Source: JBBQER01 sp052148155
Lineage (GTDB): Bacteria; Actinomycetota; Acidimicrobiia; IMCC26256; PALSA-610
Length of the DNA: 5,449 nt
Direction of reading: 5' to 3'
NCBI GenBank assembly: GCA_052148155.1
Contig: JBKQIY010000129.1
Coordinates: 1 to 5,449, forward strand
Part shown: one piece after another, positions 1 through 5,263 of the stretch
Layout: each line of letters begins with the position of its first letter
Numbering within the stretch: position 1 is the stretch's first letter
The notes under the pieces: model-generated
Databases searched by the model: none
The model's input: the letters and a program-made list of their open reading frames with translations, nothing else
Told to the model about the DNA's origin: nothing
Program-made: the position numbers and the translations under genes

Positions 1-2
1 CG

Positions 3-383
3 ACACTGCGGGCGATGGGGCTGATCGATGCTGGCAGCGGCACCAGACGTGCCGGCTCCGGGCGTCAATTCAAACGTGGCGGCGGCAGCCATCCGCCAGC
101 GATCGAGCTCCATTTGGGCAATCGGTATTTTGCGGTCACCGATCAGTGGCTTCCCGATACACCGGACGAACTGCGGTCAGTGTCTTTGGATACACTGGTA
201 TGGCTCACTCGAGGCCCAGGAACTGTCGTGCCTCCGACCCGCGGTTCGGACTCGGGTCCGAACCGGCGGCCTCGCCGGCAACGCCGCGCACCGATTGCCG
301 TTTGGAAACTATTGATATTTGGGAATGATGACAGTCGTCGTAGCATTTGCTGTGTGAGATCGGAGCGCGTGGCGAAGGGCTAG
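3..383 (+). CDS. Partial primase/polymerase-like protein, C-terminal fragment (possibly degenerate)
   Basis: The frame is open from the left edge to a TAG at 381-383, so the start lies outside the window. The first 65 or so residues contain GRQFKRGG, then IELHLGNRYFAVT, LPDTPDELR and LDTLVWL. From memory this resembles the stretch 'E-hydrophobic-Y/H...RYFTVTG..LPGTP' found behind the catalytic core of phage and plasmid primase-polymerases (NrS-1-like and related bifunctional primase proteins); the usual Gly after VT is Asp here. After about residue 75 the sequence turns into Arg/Pro/Ser-rich text with no family look, and this part covers a perfect 10-bp hairpin at 242-265. The gene may therefore be truncated or frameshifted near 220-260, with the rest being chance reading frame. 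It ends 4 nt before the next gene's TTG. Family assignment is uncertain; that a real coding remnant exists is more likely than the exact function. Confidence 0.4.
   Translation, partial: TLRAMGLIDAGSGTRRAGSGRQFKRGGGSHPPAIELHLGNRYFAVTDQWLPDTPDELRSVSLDTLVWLTRGPGTVVPPTRGSDSGPNRRPRRQRRAPIAVWKLLIFGNDDSRRSICCVRSERVAKG
242..265. repeat. Perfect 10-bp hairpin with TCGG tetraloop
   Basis: CGGTTCGGAC at 242-251 is followed by the loop TCGG and the exact reverse complement GTCCGAACCG at 256-265. Neither strand has a T-run after the stem, so a classical intrinsic terminator is not supported, although a tail-less terminator is possible. The hairpin lies inside the left-edge reading frame, where that frame stops looking like a protein. 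It could be a real RNA structure at the gene's true end or a scar of a rearrangement. Confidence 0.6.
341..346 (+). promoter_or_regulatory. Candidate -10 element for the DMT transporter gene
   Basis: TAGCAT fits the actinobacterial TANNNT pattern and sits in a locally AT-rich stretch (about 300-350) within otherwise GC-rich DNA. It would place the transcription start near 353, giving a leader of about 35 nt that contains the weak ribosome site GAAGGG (374-379). No convincing -35 hexamer lies at 16-18 bp; TTGATA at 312-317 is too far upstream (23 bp). Confidence 0.25.
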
Positions 384-387
384 AACG

Positions 388-1377
388 TTGGGAAATCCGC
401 TCGCTGTCATCTTCGCGTTGGGCGCCGCGACGTTGTACGGGGCCGGGAATGCGCTCGAACATCGGGTCGTTGCCGACACCGACGGCGGCGGACGTCTCCA
501 TGTTGGGCTGCTGGGCCGTCTGGTCCGGTCGCCGCTGTGGCTGCTGGGCATGTTCGGCGACGTCGGCGCGTACGGCCTCCAGGCCGCCGCGTTGGCGTTG
601 GGCACGTTGTTGTTCGTGCAGCCGTTGTTGGTGTGTGGCCTGCTCGTGGCGCTGCCGTTAAACGCTCATTGGACGCATCGGCGTCTGCGAGGTCGGGAGT
701 GGCTCGCCGCAGCCGTGTTGTGTGCCAGTTTGGCGACGTTCCTGATCGAAGCGGCACCGAGCGGCGGCCACCCCGAAGCTTCGTTCGAGGCTTGGCTGCA
801 TGTCGGGGGCACCATCGCGCTGGTCGCCATTGCCGCAGTGGTGGCCTCGGCGCTGACCCGCGGGCATGTCCGGGCGGCGCTGTTGGGCTTCGCAGCCGGA
901 GCGCTGTTCGGCATCACCGCTGCGTTGACCAAAACGTTCGTTATCCAGATCCAACACGGTGTCCCGTATACGGCGAGCCACTGGGAGGTCTACGCCCTCG
1001 CCATCTTGTCGATCATCGGCATCTTGTTCACCCAACACGGCTTCCAGGCTGCGTCGCTGTCAGCGTCGCTCCCCGCCCTTGAGGCCAGCGAACCCGTGAT
1101 CGCCGCGATCGTCGGTGTTGTCCTCTTACACGAACACCTCAATGGACGGACGCCGTTCGACAACGTCGCCATTGGTATCTCGATCGTCGCGTTGCTGGCG
1201 AGCGTCATCACCCTGGCCACCATCGCCGGCCATGACGCCGCTGTCGCCAGCCCGGTTGCGGAACTCGAAACACCGACTCGCGACCGCCGGACGCGTACAC
1301 GCGCGATCGAAGGACACGACCGGTACCGGCCCCGCCACCAGCCGACCTTGCGGCGACGCTCGCGTAGCAGCACGTAG
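388..1377 (+). CDS. DMT/EamA-superfamily membrane transporter
   Basis: A 329-residue, very hydrophobic protein with two repeated halves of about five helices, as in drug/metabolite (EamA-type) exporters of the cytoplasmic membrane. Helices are visible at roughly 3-20, 60-72, 74-92, 104-122, 137-156, 162-182, 200-216, 234-248 and 258-279. Typical motifs are LGRLVRSPLWLLG (42-54), QAAALALGTLLFVQPLL (65-81), and near the end LEASEPVIAAIVGVVLLHE (231-249), the E-P...E signature of the last helix pair. TTG at 388 is the only start in this frame after the TGA at 355-357, and GAAGGG lies 8 nt upstream. The substrate cannot be told. Residues 281-329 form an unusual hydrophilic, Arg-rich tail (TRDRRTRTR, RRRSRSS) beyond the last helix; it may be a cytoplasmic tail or a readthrough made by a change at the gene's 3' end. 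The family is certain enough, the function is not. Confidence 0.88.
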   Translation: MGNPLAVIFALGAATLYGAGNALEHRVVADTDGGGRLHVGLLGRLVRSPLWLLGMFGDVGAYGLQAAALALGTLLFVQPLLVCGLLVALPLNAHWTHRRLRGREWLAAAVLCASLATFLIEAAPSGGHPEASFEAWLHVGGTIALVAIAAVVASALTRGHVRAALLGFAAGALFGITAALTKTFVIQIQHGVPYTASHWEVYALAILSIIGILFTQHGFQAASLSASLPALEASEPVIAAIVGVVLLHEHLNGRTPFDNVAIGISIVALLASVITLATIAGHDAAVASPVAELETPTRDRRTRTRAIEGHDRYRPRHQPTLRRRSRSST

Positions 1378-1418
1378 CGACATACCACTGCGCGCGGCAG
1401 CGTCACCGGGCCCGAACG

Positions 1419-1438
1419 GTCACGGTGCCGGCCGTGAT
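1419..1438 (+). terminator. Weak hairpin after the transporter gene
   Basis: TCACGG (1420-1425) pairs with CCGTGA (1432-1437), with G-U pairs possible at 1419/1438 and 1426/1431. It lies about 40 nt after the transporter stop codon. No T-run follows. It may be the terminator of the transporter transcript or chance pairing in GC-rich DNA. Confidence 0.25.
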
Positions 1439-1646
1439 GTGGGGCGCGATATCGGCTGCGTTTCGGAAAGGCCTTCGGGTGTTGTTGGCCGCGTTCGCGT
1501 CGCGCTGGTGGCTTGTGCCGTCGTGCGGGCCCGGCGCTGTCGTGCCGCGTGTGTCGCCGGAGCGGTATGGCGTGGTGGTTGGGGGGTGTGGCGTGTTGGC
1601 GCTGGAGACTGGGCGGGGCCAGCTTGGCGAGAAGTGGTGTGCGCAA

Positions 1647-1684
1647 GACGACCCCTGGCGAGCGGGGGCGGGCCAGGGGTCGTC
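1647..1684. repeat. Perfect 13-bp inverted repeat (strong hairpin)
   Basis: GACGACCCCTGGC (1647-1659) is the exact reverse complement of GCCAGGGGTCGTC (1672-1684), separated by a 12-nt G-rich loop. A perfect 13-bp arm is very unlikely by chance in 700 bp, so the structure is probably kept by function or is part of a repeat. No T-tract follows on either strand. Candidates are a tail-less bidirectional terminator, the core of a noncoding RNA, or a replication or transfer hairpin. Confidence 0.75.
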
Positions 1685-1851
1685 GGTCGTCGCTTGGGAC
1701 CGCCCGGGGGGTTGGGGGCCAGGTGTCCGGGGTCGACCGCGCGATGTGGTCTGCTTGCTGGCTTGGCGGACTGCCGTGTGTCCGGTTCCTTTCCGTTCGG
1801 AGTCCGGGTTCAGTGTGCGCCCAGCCGCCTGTGGGACGTAAGTGGCACAAC

Positions 1852-1891
1852 CTGTGGGTATCGGGTGGATAACCGACCCCGTCATCCACAG
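1852..1891. promoter_or_regulatory. Cluster of DnaA-box-like 9-mers framed by an inverted repeat
   Basis: GGTGGATAA (1864-1872) differs at one base from TGTGGATAA, and TCATCCACA (1882-1890) differs at one base from TTATCCACA, the DnaA box in the opposite orientation. TGTGGGTAT (1853-1861) differs at two bases. The group is framed by CTGTGG (1852-1857) and CCACAG (1886-1891). It may bind DnaA, or be an operator or an origin of an integrated plasmid. Motif matches this short also arise by chance, so the call is tentative. Confidence 0.3.
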
Positions 1892-2072
1892 CACCCACCA
1901 CCGGCAAACAGACGATCCCTTTTACTGCGGGGACGTCACGGTTCGCATTGCACGAGAGGAGGGTCGTGTCCGGCGGTTTGGTCGACAACACGTCGGCGGG
2001 GCCCGCAACTCGTTCTCGCGATCTCCGAGGTTCTGCGGGTGTACGACAGCGATTCGCGAGCCTGGGTTACGG

Positions 2073-2273
2073 CTACAACCGCCCTCGTTCACGGGCCCAG
2101 CGCTCGATCTCAGGCCAGTTCCACAGCAGACCCATCGCGAGTTTCAGGACCGGCTCGGGAAAGTCTGGGTAGCGCCGGCGCCAATCGTGCACTCGAGCGG
2201 CCGCCGCGACACCAAGACGATCGGCGATTTCGGTGACGCCGACGAGCTGGTCCACATCAAGTCTGCGGCCCAT
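2073..2273 (-). CDS. Small AlpA/excisionase-like helix-turn-helix DNA-binding protein
   Basis: A 66-residue protein of the winged HTH type found in MerR, AlpA and phage excisionases. Residues 10-33 (LVGVTEIADRLGV, then RVHDWRRR) form the recognition HTH. YPDFPEPV (35-42) and LLWNWPEIERWARERGR (49-65) are the wing and final helix, a pattern common in short actinobacterial AlpA-like proteins. The ATG at 2273 is chosen because the family usually starts just before this motif; an in-frame TTG at 2306 would add 11 unrelated residues. There is no clear ribosome site, but a -10-like TAGCGT suggests a leader of only about 2 nt. The gene is divergent from the tyrosine recombinase gene, which points to a role as recombination directionality factor or as regulator of that gene. 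It could instead be a plain transcriptional regulator. Confidence 0.78.
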   Translation of the reverse strand: MGRRLDVDQLVGVTEIADRLGVAAAARVHDWRRRYPDFPEPVLKLAMGLLWNWPEIERWARERGRL

Positions 2274-2281
2274 CGAAACCG

Positions 2282-2287
2282 ACGCTA
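2282..2287 (-). promoter_or_regulatory. Candidate -10 element of the HTH gene
   Basis: On the minus strand these bases read TAGCGT, matching TANNNT. If the last T is at -7, transcription begins near 2275, two bases before the ATG at 2273. This would explain the missing ribosome binding site. No -35 element is evident. Confidence 0.3.
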
Positions 2288-2317
2288 GGGACAGCCCGCA
2301 CCCCAATGGCGGATCTC

Positions 2318-2346
2318 TTGCAGAGGACCCTACGCTCGTCTACCAT
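2318..2346 (+). promoter_or_regulatory. Candidate promoter of the tyrosine recombinase gene
   Basis: TTGCAG (2318-2323) and TACCAT (2341-2346) are separated by 17 bp, the ideal spacing; matches to the consensus hexamers are three and four of six. The predicted start near 2353 gives a leader of about 42 nt. One copy of the TGCAGAGGA repeat overlaps the -35 hexamer and the second lies just after the predicted start. Confidence 0.4.
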
Positions 2347-2374
2347 ACACCTTGATGCAGAGGATCGTCTGCAG
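2319..2374. repeat. Direct repeats TGCAGAGGA in the divergent xis/int intergenic region
   Basis: TGCAGAGGA occurs exactly at 2319-2327 and 2356-2364, 37 bp apart (about 3.5 helical turns). A shorter TGCAG occurs at 2370-2374. The copies bracket the putative recombinase promoter. They are candidate binding sites for the neighbouring HTH protein, either as repressor or as excisionase, or accessory sites for the recombinase. Confidence 0.4.
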
Positions 2375-2394
2375 TCGCTCGACCAGGGGGTGCC

Positions 2395-3417
2395 ATGGCG
2401 GATCACAGCGAGACTCGCGATCAGCAGCGATCGTCAAACGTGATGACGGCGATCGCGTGCGTGCCGCACGAATCGGCGGGGCTGCAGGCTGCGACGACGT
2501 CGACGATGGTGGGGCGTCACCTCGCCTGGTGTGAGGAGCGGAATCTTCGGCCGGTCTATGTGTCGCTTCGTGGTCTGCGGCTGCGGGCGATGGAACGTGA
2601 GCTCGGCGTGCCCGTCGAAACGGCGACCGAACAGCAGCTGAACGTCTGGGCCGCGGGCCTGGTCCAGCGGGTCGCGCCGGGCACCCGTGGCGACTACCTT
2701 GCGCACGCCCGCGAGTTCTACCGGTGGCTGGTCCGCGAACGGTTCCGCGACGACGACCCGTCGGTCCGTCTGGTACGACCACGGCTGCGGCCCGGCCTGC
2801 CGCGACCCATCTCCGAAGCTGACCTTGCGTTAGCGCTCATCGACGCCCCCGACCGGATCCGACCGTGGCTGCTCTTTGGCGCGTTCGCCGGCCTGCGATG
2901 CTGCGAGATTGCAATGTTGCGACGTGAAGACGTCCGCGACGACCTCGACCCGCCCGCTATTCACGTCGTTGACGGCAAGGGCGGAAAGTCTCGGATCGTG
3001 CCGCTGCATCCGGTGATCGCAGTCGAACTTGCGCAGCTGCCAACGCGCGGCTGGCTGTTCCCCCACTGGGACGGGTCCGGTCACATCAAAGCGCACAACA
3101 TTACGCACGGCGTCGCCCGCTACTTCCGGTCGCGGGGCATCACCGCGACGATGCACCAACTCCGACACCATTTCGGCACGGCGCTGTACCGACAGTCGCA
3201 CGACCTGCGCCTCACCCAAGAGTTGCTCGGCCACGCCGACCCGCGCACCACTGCCGGCTACGCCGCCTGGTCGAGCGACCGCGCCGCAGCCGCCGTCATC
3301 GCTCTCGCCGTCCCGACCGCGACGCTTGCGGCCCAACCGTCACCGGATCAGTCGCTGGGTACGACAGCGACGTCCGCAGACTTCGACACAGAACGTCGCA
3401 TCGCGACGAAATGTTGA
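2395..3417 (+). CDS. Tyrosine recombinase / integrase (XerC/D-like)
   Basis: A 340-residue phage-integrase-family recombinase that cuts and rejoins DNA through a 3'-phosphotyrosine. Residues about 30-130 form the SAM-like core-binding domain. The catalytic domain follows, with Arg168 (AGLRCCEI), the beta-hairpin Lys in DGKGGKSR (Lys195 or Lys198), His254 and Arg257 (HQLRHHFG), His280 (LLGHADPRTT) and the nucleophile Tyr289 (GYAAW), so it should be active. The ATG at 2395 has AGGGGG at 2385-2390, a good ribosome site; GTG or ATG codons further in lack one. Residues 1-29 and the last 30 or so are probably disordered. With no arm-binding domain it resembles Xer proteins and integrases of small actinobacterial elements. 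The divergent excisionase-like gene favours an element integrase over chromosome-dimer resolution. Its attachment site was not found. Confidence 0.92.
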   Translation: MADHSETRDQQRSSNVMTAIACVPHESAGLQAATTSTMVGRHLAWCEERNLRPVYVSLRGLRLRAMERELGVPVETATEQQLNVWAAGLVQRVAPGTRGDYLAHAREFYRWLVRERFRDDDPSVRLVRPRLRPGLPRPISEADLALALIDAPDRIRPWLLFGAFAGLRCCEIAMLRREDVRDDLDPPAIHVVDGKGGKSRIVPLHPVIAVELAQLPTRGWLFPHWDGSGHIKAHNITHGVARYFRSRGITATMHQLRHHFGTALYRQSHDLRLTQELLGHADPRTTAGYAAWSSDRAAAAVIALAVPTATLAAQPSPDQSLGTTATSADFDTERRIATKC

Positions 3418-3465
3418 GCTGTGACGCGCTGCGAGTGCCCGAGCCCGCGGACGGCACGGTTCGCA

Positions 3466-3483
3466 CGCGGCTCGCCAGCCGCG
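3466..3483. terminator. Hairpin between the convergent recombinase and flavodoxin genes
   Basis: CGCGGCT (3466-3472) pairs perfectly with AGCCGCG (3477-3483) around the loop CGCC. It sits in the 69-bp gap between two converging stop codons, directly before the flavodoxin stop, where a bidirectional terminator would be expected. There is no T-run, so strength is uncertain. Confidence 0.4.
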
Positions 3484-3486
3484 CAG

Positions 3487-4068
3487 CTATACGGGTGGTG
3501 GCGGAGGAGGAGTGGGGGACGCTCGAGGGAAGAAGTAGCCGGTCCCGTCCACGTCGAAGCCGAGCCGGTCACCCCAGCCTCGGGCGCGAGCCTGCTCGTC
3601 GGGTTCGAGACGGTTGGCGGTCGTCACGAGAAAGCTCCGAGGCTCGGCCACGAGTGTGGCGCCATGATGTCGGAGCTTGCGGGCGATGCCTTTCGAGGCA
3701 CGTCCTGTGAACGCCGCGGGACGGTCCACCCGCGTATCGAACGCCGCTGCGTTCGTTTCGACCTGACCGAGCGACGCGAACCAGTCGCGCAACCCTCGAC
3801 CCTCGGCGTCGGCATCGAGCCCGTCTCGCGAGCCGGGTTCGTCGGACGATGCGATCACCGCACCGGTGCGGGTGTCGGCCCGGCTCATGCCGTGCGCGTG
3901 GGTCGGGCCACCCACCACGACCAGATCGGCGGTCCCAAGGAGTGCTGCGTCGGCCCGGTCGACCGCCACGACCGCCACGTCGCCGTGGGGGCGCAGACCG
4001 TCGGCGACGGCATCCGCGATCAGGTGCGTGTTGCCGTACATCGACTCGTACACCACGACCGACTTCAC
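3487..4068 (-). CDS. Flavodoxin-domain protein
   Basis: A 193-residue soluble protein with a flavodoxin fold that should bind FMN and carry electrons. It opens with the beta-strand KSVVVYES and the phosphate-binding loop MYGNT (10-14), followed by LIADAVADGL. Residues 48-65 (DLVVVGGPTHAHGMSRAD) form the second FMN loop, a version typical of short actinobacterial flavodoxins. GLRDWFASL (92-100) and the strand around 146-151 (FLVTTAN) complete the domain. GTG at 4068 is chosen because GGAGG lies 6 nt upstream (reverse strand, 4075-4079) and the protein begins exactly with the first strand. The last 15 residues form a Pro-rich tail ending in seven prolines within PTPPPPPPV, unusual for the family. 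Physiological partner unknown. It is divergent from the protease gene and convergent with the recombinase gene. Confidence 0.9.
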   Translation of the reverse strand: MKSVVVYESMYGNTHLIADAVADGLRPHGDVAVVAVDRADAALLGTADLVVVGGPTHAHGMSRADTRTGAVIASSDEPGSRDGLDADAEGRGLRDWFASLGQVETNAAAFDTRVDRPAAFTGRASKGIARKLRHHGATLVAEPRSFLVTTANRLEPDEQARARGWGDRLGFDVDGTGYFFPRASPTPPPPPPV

Positions 4069-4079
4069 GACCTACCTCC

Positions 4080-4106
4080 CGTACCTGCCGGTACTGCGAC
4101 GGTACG
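4080..4106 (-). promoter_or_regulatory. Flavodoxin promoter region with GGTAC-type repeats
   Basis: On the minus strand TACCGT (plus 4099-4104) fits TANNNT and predicts a start near 4092, leaving a leader of about 24 nt that carries GGGAGG. CGTACC (4080-4085) and GGTACG (4101-4106) are exact inverted copies and a third GGTAC lies at 4090-4094. The three copies overlap the predicted start and may be an operator for an unknown regulator. No clear -35 is seen. Confidence 0.35.
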
Positions 4107-4192
4107 CCGACGTCGTGGAAGCGAGTAGGACCGAAAGTCCGCACCGGCCGGATGTCCTTGTCACCTGCGACTGCAGGCCCAGTTCGGGCGCC

Positions 4193-4198
4193 TATCGT
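4193..4198 (+). promoter_or_regulatory. -10 element giving a leaderless protease mRNA
   Basis: TATCGT matches TANNNT, and with its last T at -7 the transcription start is position 4205, the A of the protease ATG. No Shine-Dalgarno sequence precedes this ATG, as expected for a leaderless transcript, which is common in actinobacteria. A -35 element is not evident. Confidence 0.45.
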
Positions 4199-4204
4199 TC
4201 GGGG

Positions 4205-5128
4205 ATGCTCGAAGAGATCGCCCGGAACAAGCGGCGCAGCGTCATGGTGGTCGTCGCGTTCGTGGTGATCTGGATGGGGATCGGCGCCCTGTTGGGCGGA
4301 CTGTTCGGTGCGAACTCGGGTTCGGCGGGTTCGGCGGTCGTCACCGGTGTCGCGGTCGCGGCGGCCTTCGCGTTGTTGGCGACGGTCTATGCGATGACGT
4401 CGGGTGCACGTCTGGTGCTGGCAGTGTCGGGCGCACGCCCCGCCGATCCGAACCAGTATCGCCAGTTACACGATGTCGTCGAAGCGATGGCGATCAGCGC
4501 CGGGATCCCGAAACCGACCGTGTATGTGATCGACGATCCGTCTCCGAACGCGTTCGCGACGGGTGTCAGCCCGAACAAGGCTGCGATCACCGCAACGACC
4601 GGGCTGTTGCAGATCATGAACCGCGACGAACTCGAAGGGGTGATCAGCCATGAGATGAGCCACATCCGCAACTACGACGTGCGACTCATCTTGGTGGTGA
4701 GCACCCTCATCGGCTTCGCCGGACTGCTCGCCAGTCTCGTGTGGAGATCAGCGTTCTTTGTGCGGCCACGAGGTCGGGACGGGCAACAGATCACGATCCT
4801 GATCTTCGCGGCGGGGATCCTGTTGACCATCGTCGCGTTCATCGTCGGTCCGTTGATCCGTTTTGCGTTATCTCGCTCGCGTGAAGAGTTAGCCGACGTC
4901 AGTGGTGCGAACCTGACCCGGAACCCGACCGGACTGATCCACGCCTTACAAAAACTCGAACAGAACGACAAACCATTCGCCAGTTTCAATCACGCGACGG
5001 CAGCGATGTGTATCGATGACCCGTTACAACACCACGAAGGCCTCGCCCATCGCCTCTTCGATACACATCCGCCGCTCGAGGAACGCATCGCGATCCTCCA
5101 AAAAATCGCGCATGGACAATCAGTGTGA
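4205..5128 (+). CDS. htpX: M48-family membrane zinc metalloprotease, HtpX-like
   Basis: A 307-residue integral membrane protease expected to degrade or cleave damaged membrane proteins with its active site facing the cytoplasm. Helices are at about 13-33 and 44-64, then the catalytic part, then helices at about 160-180 and 196-218. The zinc motif HEMSH is at 149-153 (His149, Glu150, His153), preceded by NRDELEGVISHE as in HtpX. The third zinc ligand is most likely Glu227 in SREELAD (225-231); the family usually has an aromatic residue where Glu228 stands. THPPLEERIAIL (287-298) is the conserved C-terminal motif. Length is close to E. coli HtpX (293). The ATG at 4205 is chosen because the sequence upstream in frame overlaps the flavodoxin gene antisense and is not membrane-like, and because the -10 fits. 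In E. coli HtpX works with FtsH in membrane quality control; here that is inferred. Confidence 0.93.
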   Translation: MLEEIARNKRRSVMVVVAFVVIWMGIGALLGGLFGANSGSAGSAVVTGVAVAAAFALLATVYAMTSGARLVLAVSGARPADPNQYRQLHDVVEAMAISAGIPKPTVYVIDDPSPNAFATGVSPNKAAITATTGLLQIMNRDELEGVISHEMSHIRNYDVRLILVVSTLIGFAGLLASLVWRSAFFVRPRGRDGQQITILIFAAGILLTIVAFIVGPLIRFALSRSREELADVSGANLTRNPTGLIHALQKLEQNDKPFASFNHATAAMCIDDPLQHHEGLAHRLFDTHPPLEERIAILQKIAHGQSV

Positions 5129-5132
5129 TCAC

Positions 5133-5186
5133 AACACCTGACTGAGTGGGCGACGGTCGGCCGGATCGCGAAAAGGTTCAGGTGTT
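5133..5186 (+). terminator. Long inverted repeat directly after the protease gene
   Basis: AACACCTGA (5133-5141) and TCAGGTGTT (5178-5186) are exact inverted copies, beginning 5 nt after the TGA. The 36-nt loop can form a smaller hairpin, GCGA and CGG (5150-5156) against CCG and TCGC (5161-5169). The whole may be a structured 3' end or a terminator without a strong T-tract. Confidence 0.4.
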
Positions 5187-5194
5187 CGACGTCT

Positions 5195-5228
5195 ACGACG
5201 GCGGTGGGGCGTGACTTCGCGCCGTCGT
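5195..5228. terminator. Second hairpin in the convergent gap
   Basis: ACGACGGCG (5195-5203) pairs exactly with CGCCGTCGT (5220-5228), with a 16-nt loop. It lies between the protease stop and the stop of the minus-strand cyclase, so it could terminate transcription from either side. No T-run is present. Confidence 0.4.
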
Positions 5229-5263
5229 CGGTGCCGGCAGCGGCTGGTTGCGCGTGGCGGACG

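Larger units (their letters stand above)
1378..2072. other. 695-bp stretch without a convincing gene; G-rich plus strand
   Basis: Several reading frames are open here on both strands, but their translations are rich in Trp/Cys/Gly/Val (plus) or Pro/Thr/Arg/His (minus) with no recognisable motif, as expected from skewed GC-rich DNA. The plus strand is strongly G- and T-rich: positions 1561-1620 contain 34 G, 13 T, 9 C and 4 A. The region contains a 13-bp-stem hairpin (1647-1684), long G runs (1696-1732) and DnaA-box-like motifs (1853-1890), described separately. It lies between the end of the transporter gene and the end of the minus-strand HTH gene. Possible roles are a structured noncoding RNA, a replication or transfer origin, or decayed gene sequence. 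Confidence 0.55.

Noticed and set aside
200..290. Possible tRNA because of the GGTTCGGA-type stem
   Set aside because: No acceptor, D or anticodon arms can be formed around the hairpin.
1403..1894. 163-codon open frame on the minus strand and overlapping plus-strand frames (1115-2236, 1425-1841)
   Set aside because: Translations are low-complexity Pro/Thr/Arg/His or Trp/Cys/Gly text without motifs or a good ribosome site; open frames are expected in G-skewed, stop-poor DNA.
1948..2172. Short plus-strand frame with AGGAGGG (1957-1963) just before GTG at 1966
   Set aside because: The spacing is only 2 nt, the translation has no recognisable features, and the second half lies antisense to the HTH gene.
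1243..3480. Shared 9-mer TCGCCAGCC near the transporter 3' end and after the recombinase gene, considered as att repeats
   Set aside because: Nine bases of such GC-rich sequence are expected by chance and the flanks do not match.
3421..4128. Long plus-strand frame across the flavodoxin gene
   Set aside because: It is antisense to a clear flavodoxin domain with its own ribosome site; its translation has no motif.
3866..4204. Upstream extension of the protease frame
   Set aside because: It would add 113 residues overlapping the flavodoxin gene antisense; the family starts at the membrane helix after 4205.
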